Below are positions 1 through 7,435 of a stretch of DNA of 24,348 nt, one piece after another. The translations under genes and the position numbers were made by a program. The stretch comes from REEB95 sp035275845 (GTDB lineage: Bacteria; Pseudomonadota; Alphaproteobacteria; ATCC43930; CGMCC-115725). Below the pieces are notes generated by a model. The model ran no database searches. It was not told where the DNA came from and was given only the letters and a program-made list of their open reading frames with translations. Location: the NCBI GenBank assembly GCA_035275845.1, contig DATEMD010000018.1:1-24348 (forward strand), written 5' to 3'. Positions within the stretch are counted from its first letter, which is position 1; each line of letters opens with the position of its first letter.

Positions 1-75
1 ACCTTCACCACCGGCCGCATCAACATGCTGATGACCGCCATCCGCGGCTCGACCGCGTCGGGCACGAACGGCTAG
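1..75 (+). CDS. flgB: FlgB, flagellar proximal rod protein (C-terminal end only)
   Basis: Only the last 24 codons are in the window, ending at the TAG at 73-75. The visible residues, FTTGRINMLMTAIRG and a short tail, match the usual FlgB C-terminus, in which a helix ends in a 'ML.TAIRG' motif. FlgB is a proximal rod subunit that sits in the periplasm between the MS ring and the distal rod. The next gene starts 10 bp downstream and is flgC, the normal partner. The call rests on this short motif and on synteny, because the body of the protein is outside the window. Confidence 0.75.
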   Translation, partial: TFTTGRINMLMTAIRGSTASGTNG

Positions 76-85
76 AGGTCCGCTC

Positions 86-544
86 ATGTCGCTGTTTTCC
101 GTGTTCTTGATCTCCGGTTCCGGCATGTCGGCCGAGACCGAGCGGCTGTCGGCGATCGCCAGCAACATCGCCAACGCCGACAGCGCTGCCAATTCGTCCG
201 GTCAGCCCTATCGCGCGCGCGAAGTGGTTTTCGCGGCAACGCCGATTGCCGACAGCGACGGCGGTGATGGTGGCGTCAACATCAGCGTCGGCGGCGACAA
301 CCAAGCAGCGGCCGCCGGCACGTCGGGCGTGCATATCGCCGGCGTCGTCGAAAGCCAGCAACCGCTGAAGCAGGTTTACGATCCGAGCAGTCCGTACGCC
401 GACGGCAATGGCTACGTCCAGATGCCCAACGTCAATCCAGTGGACGAGATGGTGAACATGATTTCCGCGACGCGGAACTATCAGGCCAATCTCGACGCCT
501 TCAACGTCGCCAAAACGCTGGCGTTGAAAACCTTATCGATCTGA
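86..544 (+). CDS. flgC: FlgC, flagellar proximal rod protein
   Basis: This 152-aa protein is a proximal rod component exported by the flagellar type III system. The N-terminus carries the rod-protein signature (SGMSAETERLSAIASNIANA, about residues 12-31). The C-terminus (NPVDEMVNMISATRNYQANL, then a KTLALKTLSI tail) is the conserved coiled segment that packs in the rod. Length is close to the family norm of about 135-150 aa. The ATG at 86 is preceded by a weak AGAGG (74-78). The C-terminal motif resembles the beta/gammaproteobacterial FlgC type, judged from memory of the family. It follows flgB and precedes flgD, as in the standard rod/hook operon. Confidence 0.95.
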   Translation: MSLFSVFLISGSGMSAETERLSAIASNIANADSAANSSGQPYRAREVVFAATPIADSDGGDGGVNISVGGDNQAAAAGTSGVHIAGVVESQQPLKQVYDPSSPYADGNGYVQMPNVNPVDEMVNMISATRNYQANLDAFNVAKTLALKTLSI

Positions 545-569
545 TCGCGCCGCGCAGGAGGACATTGCA

Positions 570-1262
570 ATGATCGGAAGCGCCATGCCGGTAAACGTCA
601 CCAATCTTCCCACCGGCACCCAGCTGCCCTCGGCGTCGAATAGCACCAGCGGCAGCAACACGACGTTGAACCAGAACGATTTCTTCCGGTTGATGACGAC
701 GCAACTCGAATCGCAGGATCCGCTCAATCCGATGAATAGCGACCAGTATGCCGCTGAGCTGGCGGCATTTTCGACCGCCAGCGGTGTGCAGCAGTTGCAG
801 ACGACGGTGAGCGGCATCGGCCAGCAGATCGCATCGACCGCCGGCATCCAGGCATCGAGCCTGGTCGGTCATGACGTCGCGGTCAGCGGCAATTTATTGG
901 CCTTTGCGGGCAGCGGCTCGGCACCGGGCGCGTTCAACCTCGCGTCGTCGGCCGCCAACGTGACCGTGACGGTCAAGGACGGCAACGGCAATCAAGTCGC
1001 GAGCATCAATCTCGGTCCGCTCAACGCCGGCATCCAGAACTTTACCTGGAACGGCGCAAAGACCGGCGGCGGCACCGCCGCGGCCGGCGCCTACACCTTC
1101 CAGATCAACGCGCTCGACACCAAGGGCAACGCTATCACGGTCGCGCCCTACGCCGTGGTGCCGGTCGCCGGCGTCACGCTCAACGGCCAAAACGGTCCCA
1201 TCGTCAGCCTTGCTGGCGGCCTCGGGTCCGTGACGCTCAACCAAATCCATCAGATCTACTGA
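570..1262 (+). CDS. flgD: FlgD, flagellar hook cap / scaffolding protein
   Basis: FlgD is the temporary cap at the growing hook tip that guides FlgE polymerisation and is later replaced by FlgK. This 230-aa protein has the diagnostic N-terminal motif NDFFRLMTTQLESQDPLNPM (about residues 36-55), then SDQYAAELAAFSTASGVQQL. The C-terminal half is a beta-rich FlgD Ig-like/tudor region (about 95-200) with VTVTVKDGNGNQV, FTWNG and GAYTFQINA. A strong Shine-Dalgarno, AGGAGG at 556-561, supports the ATG at 570. It lies directly before the hook gene, as expected. Confidence 0.96.
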   Translation: MIGSAMPVNVTNLPTGTQLPSASNSTSGSNTTLNQNDFFRLMTTQLESQDPLNPMNSDQYAAELAAFSTASGVQQLQTTVSGIGQQIASTAGIQASSLVGHDVAVSGNLLAFAGSGSAPGAFNLASSAANVTVTVKDGNGNQVASINLGPLNAGIQNFTWNGAKTGGGTAAAGAYTFQINALDTKGNAITVAPYAVVPVAGVTLNGQNGPIVSLAGGLGSVTLNQIHQIY

Positions 1263-1301
1263 AATCCCGAATCAAGCCGAAAGCCACGGAGGACCTGAAC
1301 C

Positions 1302-2552
1302 ATGTCGCTCAATACCGAATTGATGGGCATCAACGCCGCCCAGACCAGCATCGACACGATCGGCAACAACATCGCCAACATGAACACCGAGGGCTTCAAG
1401 GGCTCGAAAATGGAGTTCGCCGACCTCATCGGCACTTCGCTCGAAGGCACGTCGGGCAACACGCTGACGCCGGGTCAGGGCGTGGTCGCCTCGAACCTCT
1501 CGCAACTCTTCACCGAGGGCACGATTTCGCAGACCGGCAATCCGCTCGATCTGGCGATCAACGGCCAAGGTTTCTTCCAGATGCAGACGGACCAAGGCAT
1601 CGAGTACACCCGCGCCGGCTCGTTCCAGGTTAACACCAACGGCTTCGTCATCGATCCGGCGGGCAACAAGCTGATGGGCTATACCACGGCCGGCAGCGGC
1701 GCCGCGCTCGGCGCCGTTGGCGACTTGCAAGTCAGCCGTTCGACCTTGCCGGCGACGGCGACTTCGACGCTCGGTCTCAACGTCACGCTGCCCACCACCG
1801 ACACGGCGATCGCGGCGGCATTCAATCCGTCGAATGCATCGACTTACGACGAAAGCACCGCCACCACCGTCTACGACAGCGTCGGCACCGGCTACACCCT
1901 GACCAGCTATTTCACGCGGGTGAGCGGCAGCGGCACGCCCGACAAATGGCAGGTCGACTGGCAGCTCACCGATTCAACCGGCAAGGCCCTTGCTTCGGGC
2001 ACGGGACCGCGGCTCACCTTCAGCAGTGCCGGCGCGCTGACCGGCGCGACATCCGGCGCGGGCACGACCGTGTCGGTGCCGACGGCGAAGCTGCCCGATG
2101 GCGCGTCGCCGCTTAATGTCACGTACAATTTCTCCGGCACGACGCTGTCGAGCCAGACCTTCGGCGTCAACGCGATCGCCAACAACGGCAACAGCGCCGG
2201 CACCTTCACCGGCATTCAAATCAGCTCCACCGGCCAGATCATCGGCCAATATTCAAACGGCCAGAGCAAGGCATTCGGAACCATCGCGCTAGCCAATTTC
2301 GAGAACCCGCAAGGCCTGACGCCGATGACCGGCACGTTCTGGCAGGCGACGCTGGCATCGGGTCCGGCGCTGCTCGCCGCGCCGAACACGCAAGGTCTCG
2401 GCACGCTGCAATCCGGCGCGCTCGAAGGATCGAACGTCGACCTCTCGACCCAGCTGGTCAGCCTCATCGTCGCGCAGCAAGCTTTCCAGGCCAACGCGCA
2501 GGCGATCAACTACGAGCAGCAGAACATCCAGCATCTGCTCAACATCCAGTAA
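1302..2552 (+). CDS. flgE: FlgE, flagellar hook protein
   Basis: FlgE polymerises into the curved hook that joins rod and filament. The 416-aa product starts with the rod/hook signature (SLNTELMGINAAQTSIDTIG, then NNIANMNTEGFKGSKMEFAD, about residues 2-47). It ends with the matching C-terminal coiled coil (GALEGSNVDLSTQLVSLIVA, then QQAFQANAQAINYEQQNI). The middle (about 140-330) is a variable, Ser/Thr/Gly-rich beta domain typical of the exposed hook surface. Its length is near the short end for hook proteins. GGAGG at 1289-1293 supports the start. It stands between the hook cap gene and flgF. Confidence 0.96.
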   Translation: MSLNTELMGINAAQTSIDTIGNNIANMNTEGFKGSKMEFADLIGTSLEGTSGNTLTPGQGVVASNLSQLFTEGTISQTGNPLDLAINGQGFFQMQTDQGIEYTRAGSFQVNTNGFVIDPAGNKLMGYTTAGSGAALGAVGDLQVSRSTLPATATSTLGLNVTLPTTDTAIAAAFNPSNASTYDESTATTVYDSVGTGYTLTSYFTRVSGSGTPDKWQVDWQLTDSTGKALASGTGPRLTFSSAGALTGATSGAGTTVSVPTAKLPDGASPLNVTYNFSGTTLSSQTFGVNAIANNGNSAGTFTGIQISSTGQIIGQYSNGQSKAFGTIALANFENPQGLTPMTGTFWQATLASGPALLAAPNTQGLGTLQSGALEGSNVDLSTQLVSLIVAQQAFQANAQAINYEQQNIQHLLNIQ

Positions 2553-2568
2553 CCGGGGCCACGCCGCG

Positions 2569-3312
2569 ATGAGCGATCAGCTGATCTATCTGCTGATGAC
2601 CGGCATGAATTCGATTCAGGATCGGATGACCGCCTCGACCAACAACTTGGCCAACGTCGGCACCACCGGCTTCAAGGCGCAGCAGCCGGCGTTCGAAGCG
2701 GTGCCGTTCTACGGCCAGGGGCTGCCCAATCGTGCCGCCGTCGTGACGCAGGAGGAGCAGCCGAACTTCGCATCGGGACCGATCCAGGTCACGGGGCGGC
2801 CGCTCGACGTCGCCGTCAACGGTCCGGGTTGGATCGGCGTCCAGGCGCCGGACGGCACGACCGCTTACACGCGCGATGGTTCTCTGTACATCGCGCCGTC
2901 TGGGGCCTTGGAGATCGCGGGCGGTCATCCCGTGCTGGATCAGGGCGGCAACCCGATCGTTCTGCCGCCGATGAGTCAAATCACGATCGGTGCCGACGGT
3001 TCGATCTCAGGCGTGCCGCAGGGTCAACAGCCCGATCAGATCATGGTCCTCGCGCGCATGGGTCTCGCCAATCCGCCGGCACAAGACATGAAACGGCGTC
3101 CCGACGGACTGTTTCAGAACAGCAACGGCAAGTTCACCGTCGACGGCAACGTGACGCTGCAAGTCGGCGCGCTCGAAGGCAGTAACGTCAGTTCGGTCGG
3201 CGTCATGGTCGACATGATCAAGAACACGCGCTTGTTCCAAATGCAGACGCAAATGCTCCACTCGGTTGCAACGATGGGCGCGGGCGGTCAAAGCCCGCTC
3301 ACGCTGCAATAG
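2569..3312 (+). CDS. flgF: FlgF, flagellar proximal rod protein
   Basis: This 247-aa rod protein has the flg_bb_rod signature near its N-terminus (STNNLANVGTTGFKAQQPAF, about residues 24-43). The C-terminal signature is GALEGSNVSSVGVMVDMIKN followed by TRLFQMQTQMLH. The inner part has the rod beta-domain motifs RPLDVAVNGPGWIGVQ and TRDGSL. FlgF differs from FlgG in having a shorter, less conserved C-terminus, which fits here. Only 16 bp separate it from flgE. The Shine-Dalgarno is weak (GGGG around 2555-2558), suggesting translation coupled to the upstream gene. Confidence 0.95.
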   Translation: MSDQLIYLLMTGMNSIQDRMTASTNNLANVGTTGFKAQQPAFEAVPFYGQGLPNRAAVVTQEEQPNFASGPIQVTGRPLDVAVNGPGWIGVQAPDGTTAYTRDGSLYIAPSGALEIAGGHPVLDQGGNPIVLPPMSQITIGADGSISGVPQGQQPDQIMVLARMGLANPPAQDMKRRPDGLFQNSNGKFTVDGNVTLQVGALEGSNVSSVGVMVDMIKNTRLFQMQTQMLHSVATMGAGGQSPLTLQ

Positions 3313-3347
3313 ATGCGTATCGGGCAACACATCAATCAGAGGACATC

Positions 3348-4136
3348 ATGATTCAATCTTTGGCGATCGTCCGCACCGGGCTCGAAGGCGAGCAAACCAA
3401 GATGGACGTCATCGCGAACAACCTGGCCAATCTCAACACCGCCGGCTTCAAGCAGATCCGGCCGGTTTTCCAGGATCTGCTGTATCAGAACGCGACCCAG
3501 GCGGGCGGCTTTACCTCGCAGAACACCAATTATCCGTCCGGCTTGCAGACCGGCACCGGCGCCAACGTCATCGCCACCGAACCCATCATCACGCAGGGCG
3601 GTTTGCAGCAGACCGGCAACGCGCTCGACGCCGCCATCAACGGCAATGGCTATTTCCAGATTCTCATGCCATCGGGCACGGTCGCCTATACGCGCGACGG
3701 CAGCTTTGCGCTCAACGCCCAAGGCCAAGTGGTGACCGCGAACGGCTACCAGCTTCAGCCGCCGATCACGATCCCGCCGGGCGCACAGTCGGTCACCATC
3801 GGTACCGACGGCACCGTCAGCGTCCAGCTTCAGGGTCAGTCGACGCCGACGCAGATCGGTCTCGTCCAGCTCGCCAGTTTCATCAATCCGGCCGGCTTGC
3901 AATCGATCGGCAACGACCTCGCGATCCAGACGCAATCGTCCGGCTCGCCGACGCCGGGGAAGGGCGGAAGCAACGGGCTTGGCACGATCCAGCAAGGCTA
4001 TCTCGAATCCTCCAACGTCTCGGTGGTCAACGAGATGGTCGACATGATCGAGACCGAACGCGCCTACGAGCTCAACACTCAGGCGGCGAAGAACGTCAAC
4101 GACATGCTCGGGTTCCTCAACAACACGACGGCGTGA
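3348..4136 (+). CDS. flgG: FlgG, flagellar distal rod protein
   Basis: FlgG forms the distal rod that passes through the P and L rings. The 262-aa length is typical of the family. Signatures include VIANNLANLNTAGFKQIRPV (about residues 21-40), which runs into FQDLLYQ, and NALDAAINGNGYFQI and YTRDGSFALN in the rod beta domain. The C-terminus is GYLESSNVSVVNEMVDMIET followed by ERAYELNTQA. The distal-rod-specific FQDLLYQ stretch after the signature separates it from FlgF. AGAGGA at 3339-3344 precedes the ATG. flgH follows 7 bp downstream. Confidence 0.97.
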   Translation: MIQSLAIVRTGLEGEQTKMDVIANNLANLNTAGFKQIRPVFQDLLYQNATQAGGFTSQNTNYPSGLQTGTGANVIATEPIITQGGLQQTGNALDAAINGNGYFQILMPSGTVAYTRDGSFALNAQGQVVTANGYQLQPPITIPPGAQSVTIGTDGTVSVQLQGQSTPTQIGLVQLASFINPAGLQSIGNDLAIQTQSSGSPTPGKGGSNGLGTIQQGYLESSNVSVVNEMVDMIETERAYELNTQAAKNVNDMLGFLNNTTA

Positions 4137-4143
4137 GCGAACG

Positions 4144-4878
4144 ATGCGTCGGGTTTCCGCACTGGTCACGTTGGCCGTGCTCGGCGCCGGCCTTGGCGGT
4201 TGCGAGCAGCCGCCCGGCCATTTGCCGATGGCGACGACGGCGCTTGGCCCGTTGCCGGGCGACCAAGGCGAGCAGCTTCCGGCCACCAACGGCGCCATCT
4301 ATCAGACGACGGCCGAAGGCAATGGCGGCCTGGAGCTGTTTCAGGATCATCGCGCCTATCAGGTCGGCGACATCATCACCGTCGCAATCGCACAGAGCGC
4401 CGCGGCCAGCAAGAACGTCAGCCAGAACATCGGCCGCAGCGACAGCATCAACAGCACGGTCGGCAACTTCTTCGGCGTGCCGCTGGCGTTCGGCCGCAGC
4501 CACGACAACGGCACGACGGTGAACAAATTCAATCCGAACCTTTCCTACAACAGCGCCAACTCGCTCAAGGGCAGCGGCGCGACCGCGCAAAGCGACAGCG
4601 TCATCACCACGGTTTCGGCGATGGTGCAGCACATCCGGCCGAACGGTGACCTGGTCATCAAGGGCGAGAACGTGGTCCAGCTCGTTGGCGGCAAGGAATA
4701 CATCCGCATCGCCGGCGTGGTGCGGCCGGAAGACATTTCCAGCAACACCGTGTCGTCGACCCGCATGGCCGAGGGCTACATCGAGTTCAGCGGCGACGGC
4801 GAAACCTATCTGGCGCCGAAAATGGGATTCCTCCAGCGCCTGTTCATGACGGTCAGTACGCTATGGCCCGATTTCTAG
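4144..4878 (+). CDS. flgH: FlgH, flagellar L-ring lipoprotein
   Basis: FlgH builds the L ring in the outer membrane, the bushing around the rod. The 244-aa precursor has a short basic N-terminus, a hydrophobic core and a lipobox LGGC with the lipidated Cys at residue 20, so it should be processed by signal peptidase II. FlgH motifs include LFQDHRAYQVGDIITVAIAQ (about residues 62-81), GDLVIKGENVV and GVVRPEDISSNTVSSTRMAE. Its 3' end overlaps flgI by 16 bp, a strong sign of co-translation. The presence of an L-ring gene shows a two-membrane cell envelope. Confidence 0.97.
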   Translation: MRRVSALVTLAVLGAGLGGCEQPPGHLPMATTALGPLPGDQGEQLPATNGAIYQTTAEGNGGLELFQDHRAYQVGDIITVAIAQSAAASKNVSQNIGRSDSINSTVGNFFGVPLAFGRSHDNGTTVNKFNPNLSYNSANSLKGSGATAQSDSVITTVSAMVQHIRPNGDLVIKGENVVQLVGGKEYIRIAGVVRPEDISSNTVSSTRMAEGYIEFSGDGETYLAPKMGFLQRLFMTVSTLWPDF

Positions 4879-5975
4879 CCCTGATCGCCGCCGCCTTTCT
4901 GCTCGTCCACGTGGGCGTTGCGCAGGCGGAGCGCGTCAAGGATATCGCCAGCGTCGAAGGTCAACGCGGCAACCAGCTCATCGGCTATGGCCTGGTCGTC
5001 GGCTTGGCCGGCACTGGCGACCAGACGACGCAGATCCCCTACAGCGTGCAGGCGATCCGCAACATGATCGCGCATATGGGATTGACGCTCGATCCCAACG
5101 CCTTTCTTCAGCCCAACACGGTCGCGGCGGCGATGGTGACGGCAACGCTGCCGACCTTCATGGCGGCCGGCCAGTCGATCGACGTGACCGTGTCGGCGAT
5201 GGGCAACGCCCAGAGCCTGCGCGGCGGTGTGTTGTTGATGACCGAATTGCGCGGCGCCGACGGTCAGGTCTACGCGATCGCGCAGGGTTCGGTCCTGGTC
5301 AGCGGCTTTAGTGCGTCCGGGCAGGCGGCGTCGGCGACCGTCAACGTGCCGACGGTCGGCCATATTCCCGACGGCGCGACCGTCGAGCGCGCGGTGCACG
5401 CGCAATATGCATCGGCGCGCGACGGCAGCATCCTGCTCAATCTCGATACGGCGTCGTTCGGCAACGCCACGCGGCTGGCGGATGCGCTCAATCACCGCTT
5501 CGGCGCCGATACGGCGCTGACGCTGGGTCCGGGCCAGGTGCAGGTCCGCGGCCCGGTCGATCCGCAGCGCCGCGTGCCGTTTCTCGCCAAGCTGCTCGAC
5601 GTCGAGGTCACGCCGGACAGTCCGCCGGCCGAAGTCGTCATCGACGCGCAAAGTGGCACGGTGGTCATGGGCGCCGACGTCACGTTGACCAGTGCCGCGG
5701 TGGCGTACGGCAATCTCTCGATCGCCATCGCCGAGACGCCGCAAGTCGCCCAACCGTTACCGTTCAGCAACACGGGCACGACACAGGTCGTGAACCGTAC
5801 ACAGATCAATGCCGAGGAAAAAACCGCCAAGATCATCGAAATCAAGGCGGCGCCGAAAATCTCGGACATCGTGCGCAACCTCAACGCCATTGGCGCGACC
5901 TCGTCCGACCTGATCGCGATCTTGCAGGCGCTGCGCTCGGCCGGCGCGCTGCACGCGCATCTGAAGGTGCTGTGA
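4863..5975 (+). CDS. flgI: FlgI, flagellar P-ring protein
   Basis: FlgI forms the periplasmic P ring around the distal rod. The 370-aa precursor begins with a Sec signal peptide (hydrophobic residues about 4-20, likely cleaved after AQA at 20-22). It continues with the hallmark RVKDIASVEGQRGNQLIGYG and LVVGLAGTGDQ. Other family motifs are NTVAAAMVTATLP, VTVSAMGNAQSLRGGVL and, at the C-terminus, IIEIKAAPKISDIVRNLNAI. Its length matches the family. The ATG lies inside the end of flgH, and flgJ begins one base after the stop. Confidence 0.97.
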   Translation: MARFLALIAAAFLLVHVGVAQAERVKDIASVEGQRGNQLIGYGLVVGLAGTGDQTTQIPYSVQAIRNMIAHMGLTLDPNAFLQPNTVAAAMVTATLPTFMAAGQSIDVTVSAMGNAQSLRGGVLLMTELRGADGQVYAIAQGSVLVSGFSASGQAASATVNVPTVGHIPDGATVERAVHAQYASARDGSILLNLDTASFGNATRLADALNHRFGADTALTLGPGQVQVRGPVDPQRRVPFLAKLLDVEVTPDSPPAEVVIDAQSGTVVMGADVTLTSAAVAYGNLSIAIAETPQVAQPLPFSNTGTTQVVNRTQINAEEKTAKIIEIKAAPKISDIVRNLNAIGATSSDLIAILQALRSAGALHAHLKVL

Positions 5976-5976
5976 G

Positions 5977-7068
5977 ATGGACGCGGCGGTCGCACAAAGT
6001 CTCGCCAGCGGGATCGATCCGACGGCGATCGGAGCCCTCAAAGGTCATCCCAACGATCCGGCGGTGCGCCGCGCGGTCGCCGGCCAGTTCGGCGCGATGT
6101 TGATGGAAGGTCTGATGCGTAATGCCGACGGTAGCCCGTTGTCGATGGTGGAGGGCGTCGGTAGCGACACGATCAACACGCTTTATGCCAACGTGATGAG
6201 CCAGGTGGCGGCGTCGAGCAATCAGCTCGGCTTTGCCGACATGCTGCTGCAATCGATGCCGAAGGCTACAACGCCACCGGCCCCCAACGGCGCGGCGCCG
6301 GCGTCACCCGCGGCTGCGACATCCACGCCGGCAGCCGGCGGTGCGGGTTTCTCGCTCCAGCAATATTGGCAGGGACACCATGTCATCGTCTCGCCGGGCG
6401 CCGCCTACGCGATCACGCCGTCGCCAGCGGGAACACATCCCATCGCGCCAGCTCGTCCTGGGCCTGCCGCCTTGCCAAGTGCCGCACCACCGACGTCGCC
6501 GTCGCCCTACGACGCGCCAGCAGGTCCAGCGGCGCAGCTCGCGCCGTCCGGAGGTTCGATCGCGGCGGCCGACCGCCAGCGCTTCGCCGCGACCCTGGCG
6601 CCGTTGCTGCAAGGCGCGGCGCAGAGCTTGGGCGTCTCGCCCAAGGTCTTGCTCGCCCAGGCGGCGCTCGAAAGCGGCTGGGGCCGCTCGCTGCCGGGCA
6701 ACAATCTGTTTGGCGTCAAGGTGGGCGCCGGTTGGAGCGGTGGCAGCGTGCAGGCCTACACGCATGAGGCATCCGCCACCGGCGAAGTCGGCCAGACGAC
6801 GCAGTTCCGCGCCTATCCGAGCTTGGCGGCGGCGGTCGCCGATTACGTTCAATTGATCGCCCACAATGCGCGTTATCGCGCGGCGCTCGGCGCTGGCGGC
6901 GATCCTCTCGCCTACGGCCACGCGCTCGTCGCTGGCGGCTACGCCACCGATCCAGACTATGCCAGCAAGCTCGCGGCGGTTGCCGGCAGCCCGACCGTCA
7001 CCGCCGCACTCGGTACGCCGGCCGGTGCCACTGTCGCGCAGGCGGCACCGGCGGGTGGTGCCGCGTGA
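5977..7068 (+). CDS. flgJ: FlgJ, rod-cap protein fused to a peptidoglycan glucosaminidase
   Basis: The 363-aa protein has two domains. The N-terminal rod-binding domain (about 25-95) contains FGAMLMEGLMRNAD and later LYANVMSQVA, typical of the FlgJ rod cap. A Pro/Ala/Ser-rich linker spans about 96-200. The C-terminal part (about 205-345) is a glucosaminidase-type domain with VLLAQAALESGWGRSLPGNN and LFGVKVG; Glu232 in the ALESGWG motif is the expected catalytic acid. It then has FRAYPSLAAAVADYV, also conserved in FlgJ. The enzyme should open the peptidoglycan for rod passage. Many alphaproteobacterial FlgJ proteins lack this C-terminal domain. Its stop overlaps the next start by 4 bp. Confidence 0.95.
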   Translation: MDAAVAQSLASGIDPTAIGALKGHPNDPAVRRAVAGQFGAMLMEGLMRNADGSPLSMVEGVGSDTINTLYANVMSQVAASSNQLGFADMLLQSMPKATTPPAPNGAAPASPAAATSTPAAGGAGFSLQQYWQGHHVIVSPGAAYAITPSPAGTHPIAPARPGPAALPSAAPPTSPSPYDAPAGPAAQLAPSGGSIAAADRQRFAATLAPLLQGAAQSLGVSPKVLLAQAALESGWGRSLPGNNLFGVKVGAGWSGGSVQAYTHEASATGEVGQTTQFRAYPSLAAAVADYVQLIAHNARYRAALGAGGDPLAYGHALVAGGYATDPDYASKLAAVAGSPTVTAALGTPAGATVAQAAPAGGAA

Positions 7069-7433
7069 GCGGCGATCCGATGATCGAACAAGAGCGGCGC
7101 ATGATGCAGCGCCTCGTTCGCCTGTTCCGGCTCGAGCGCGACGGTCGCACCGAACGTTGGCCGATCGGCTTCGTCTTCGCGCTCATCGCGCGCCGCCGCC
7201 ACTATATCGACGAGCTGATGAGTCTCGATGCCGAACGCCGCCGTCGCGGCGCGACGGCTGACGGCGGTCTCGATGACGCCGCCAAGGCGCTGGCGCGCGA
7301 GATCGGCGACACGTTGCAACCCGCCGAAGCGCGCACCGAGCGGCTGCGGTCCGACGTCAAGGCGTTGCGCGGCGAGGGCACGAATTCAGGTGTGAAGGGC
7401 TTTTCCAGTGGCCGGGTTCTGGGTCGGAGCTGA
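7065..7433 (+). CDS. Small protein in the flgN position; possible FlgK/FlgL export chaperone
   Basis: The 122-aa product is not recognised with certainty by sequence. It is charged, largely helical and rich in Arg and Glu. The N-terminal helix is MIEQERRMMQRLVRLFRLER, followed by HYIDELMSLDAERRRR and EIGDTLQPAEARTERLRSDV; the tail is Gly/Ser-rich. The GTG at 7065 overlaps the flgJ stop (GTGA) and flgK starts 2 bp after its stop, so it is translated as part of the flg operon. In beta/gammaproteobacterial clusters FlgN, the helical FlgK/FlgL chaperone, is often near these genes, so a FlgN-like role is plausible from position, size and helical character. ATG 7080 is an alternative start. Confidence 0.7.
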   Translation: MSGDPMIEQERRMMQRLVRLFRLERDGRTERWPIGFVFALIARRRHYIDELMSLDAERRRRGATADGGLDDAAKALAREIGDTLQPAEARTERLRSDVKALRGEGTNSGVKGFSSGRVLGRS

Positions 7434-7435
7434 GC

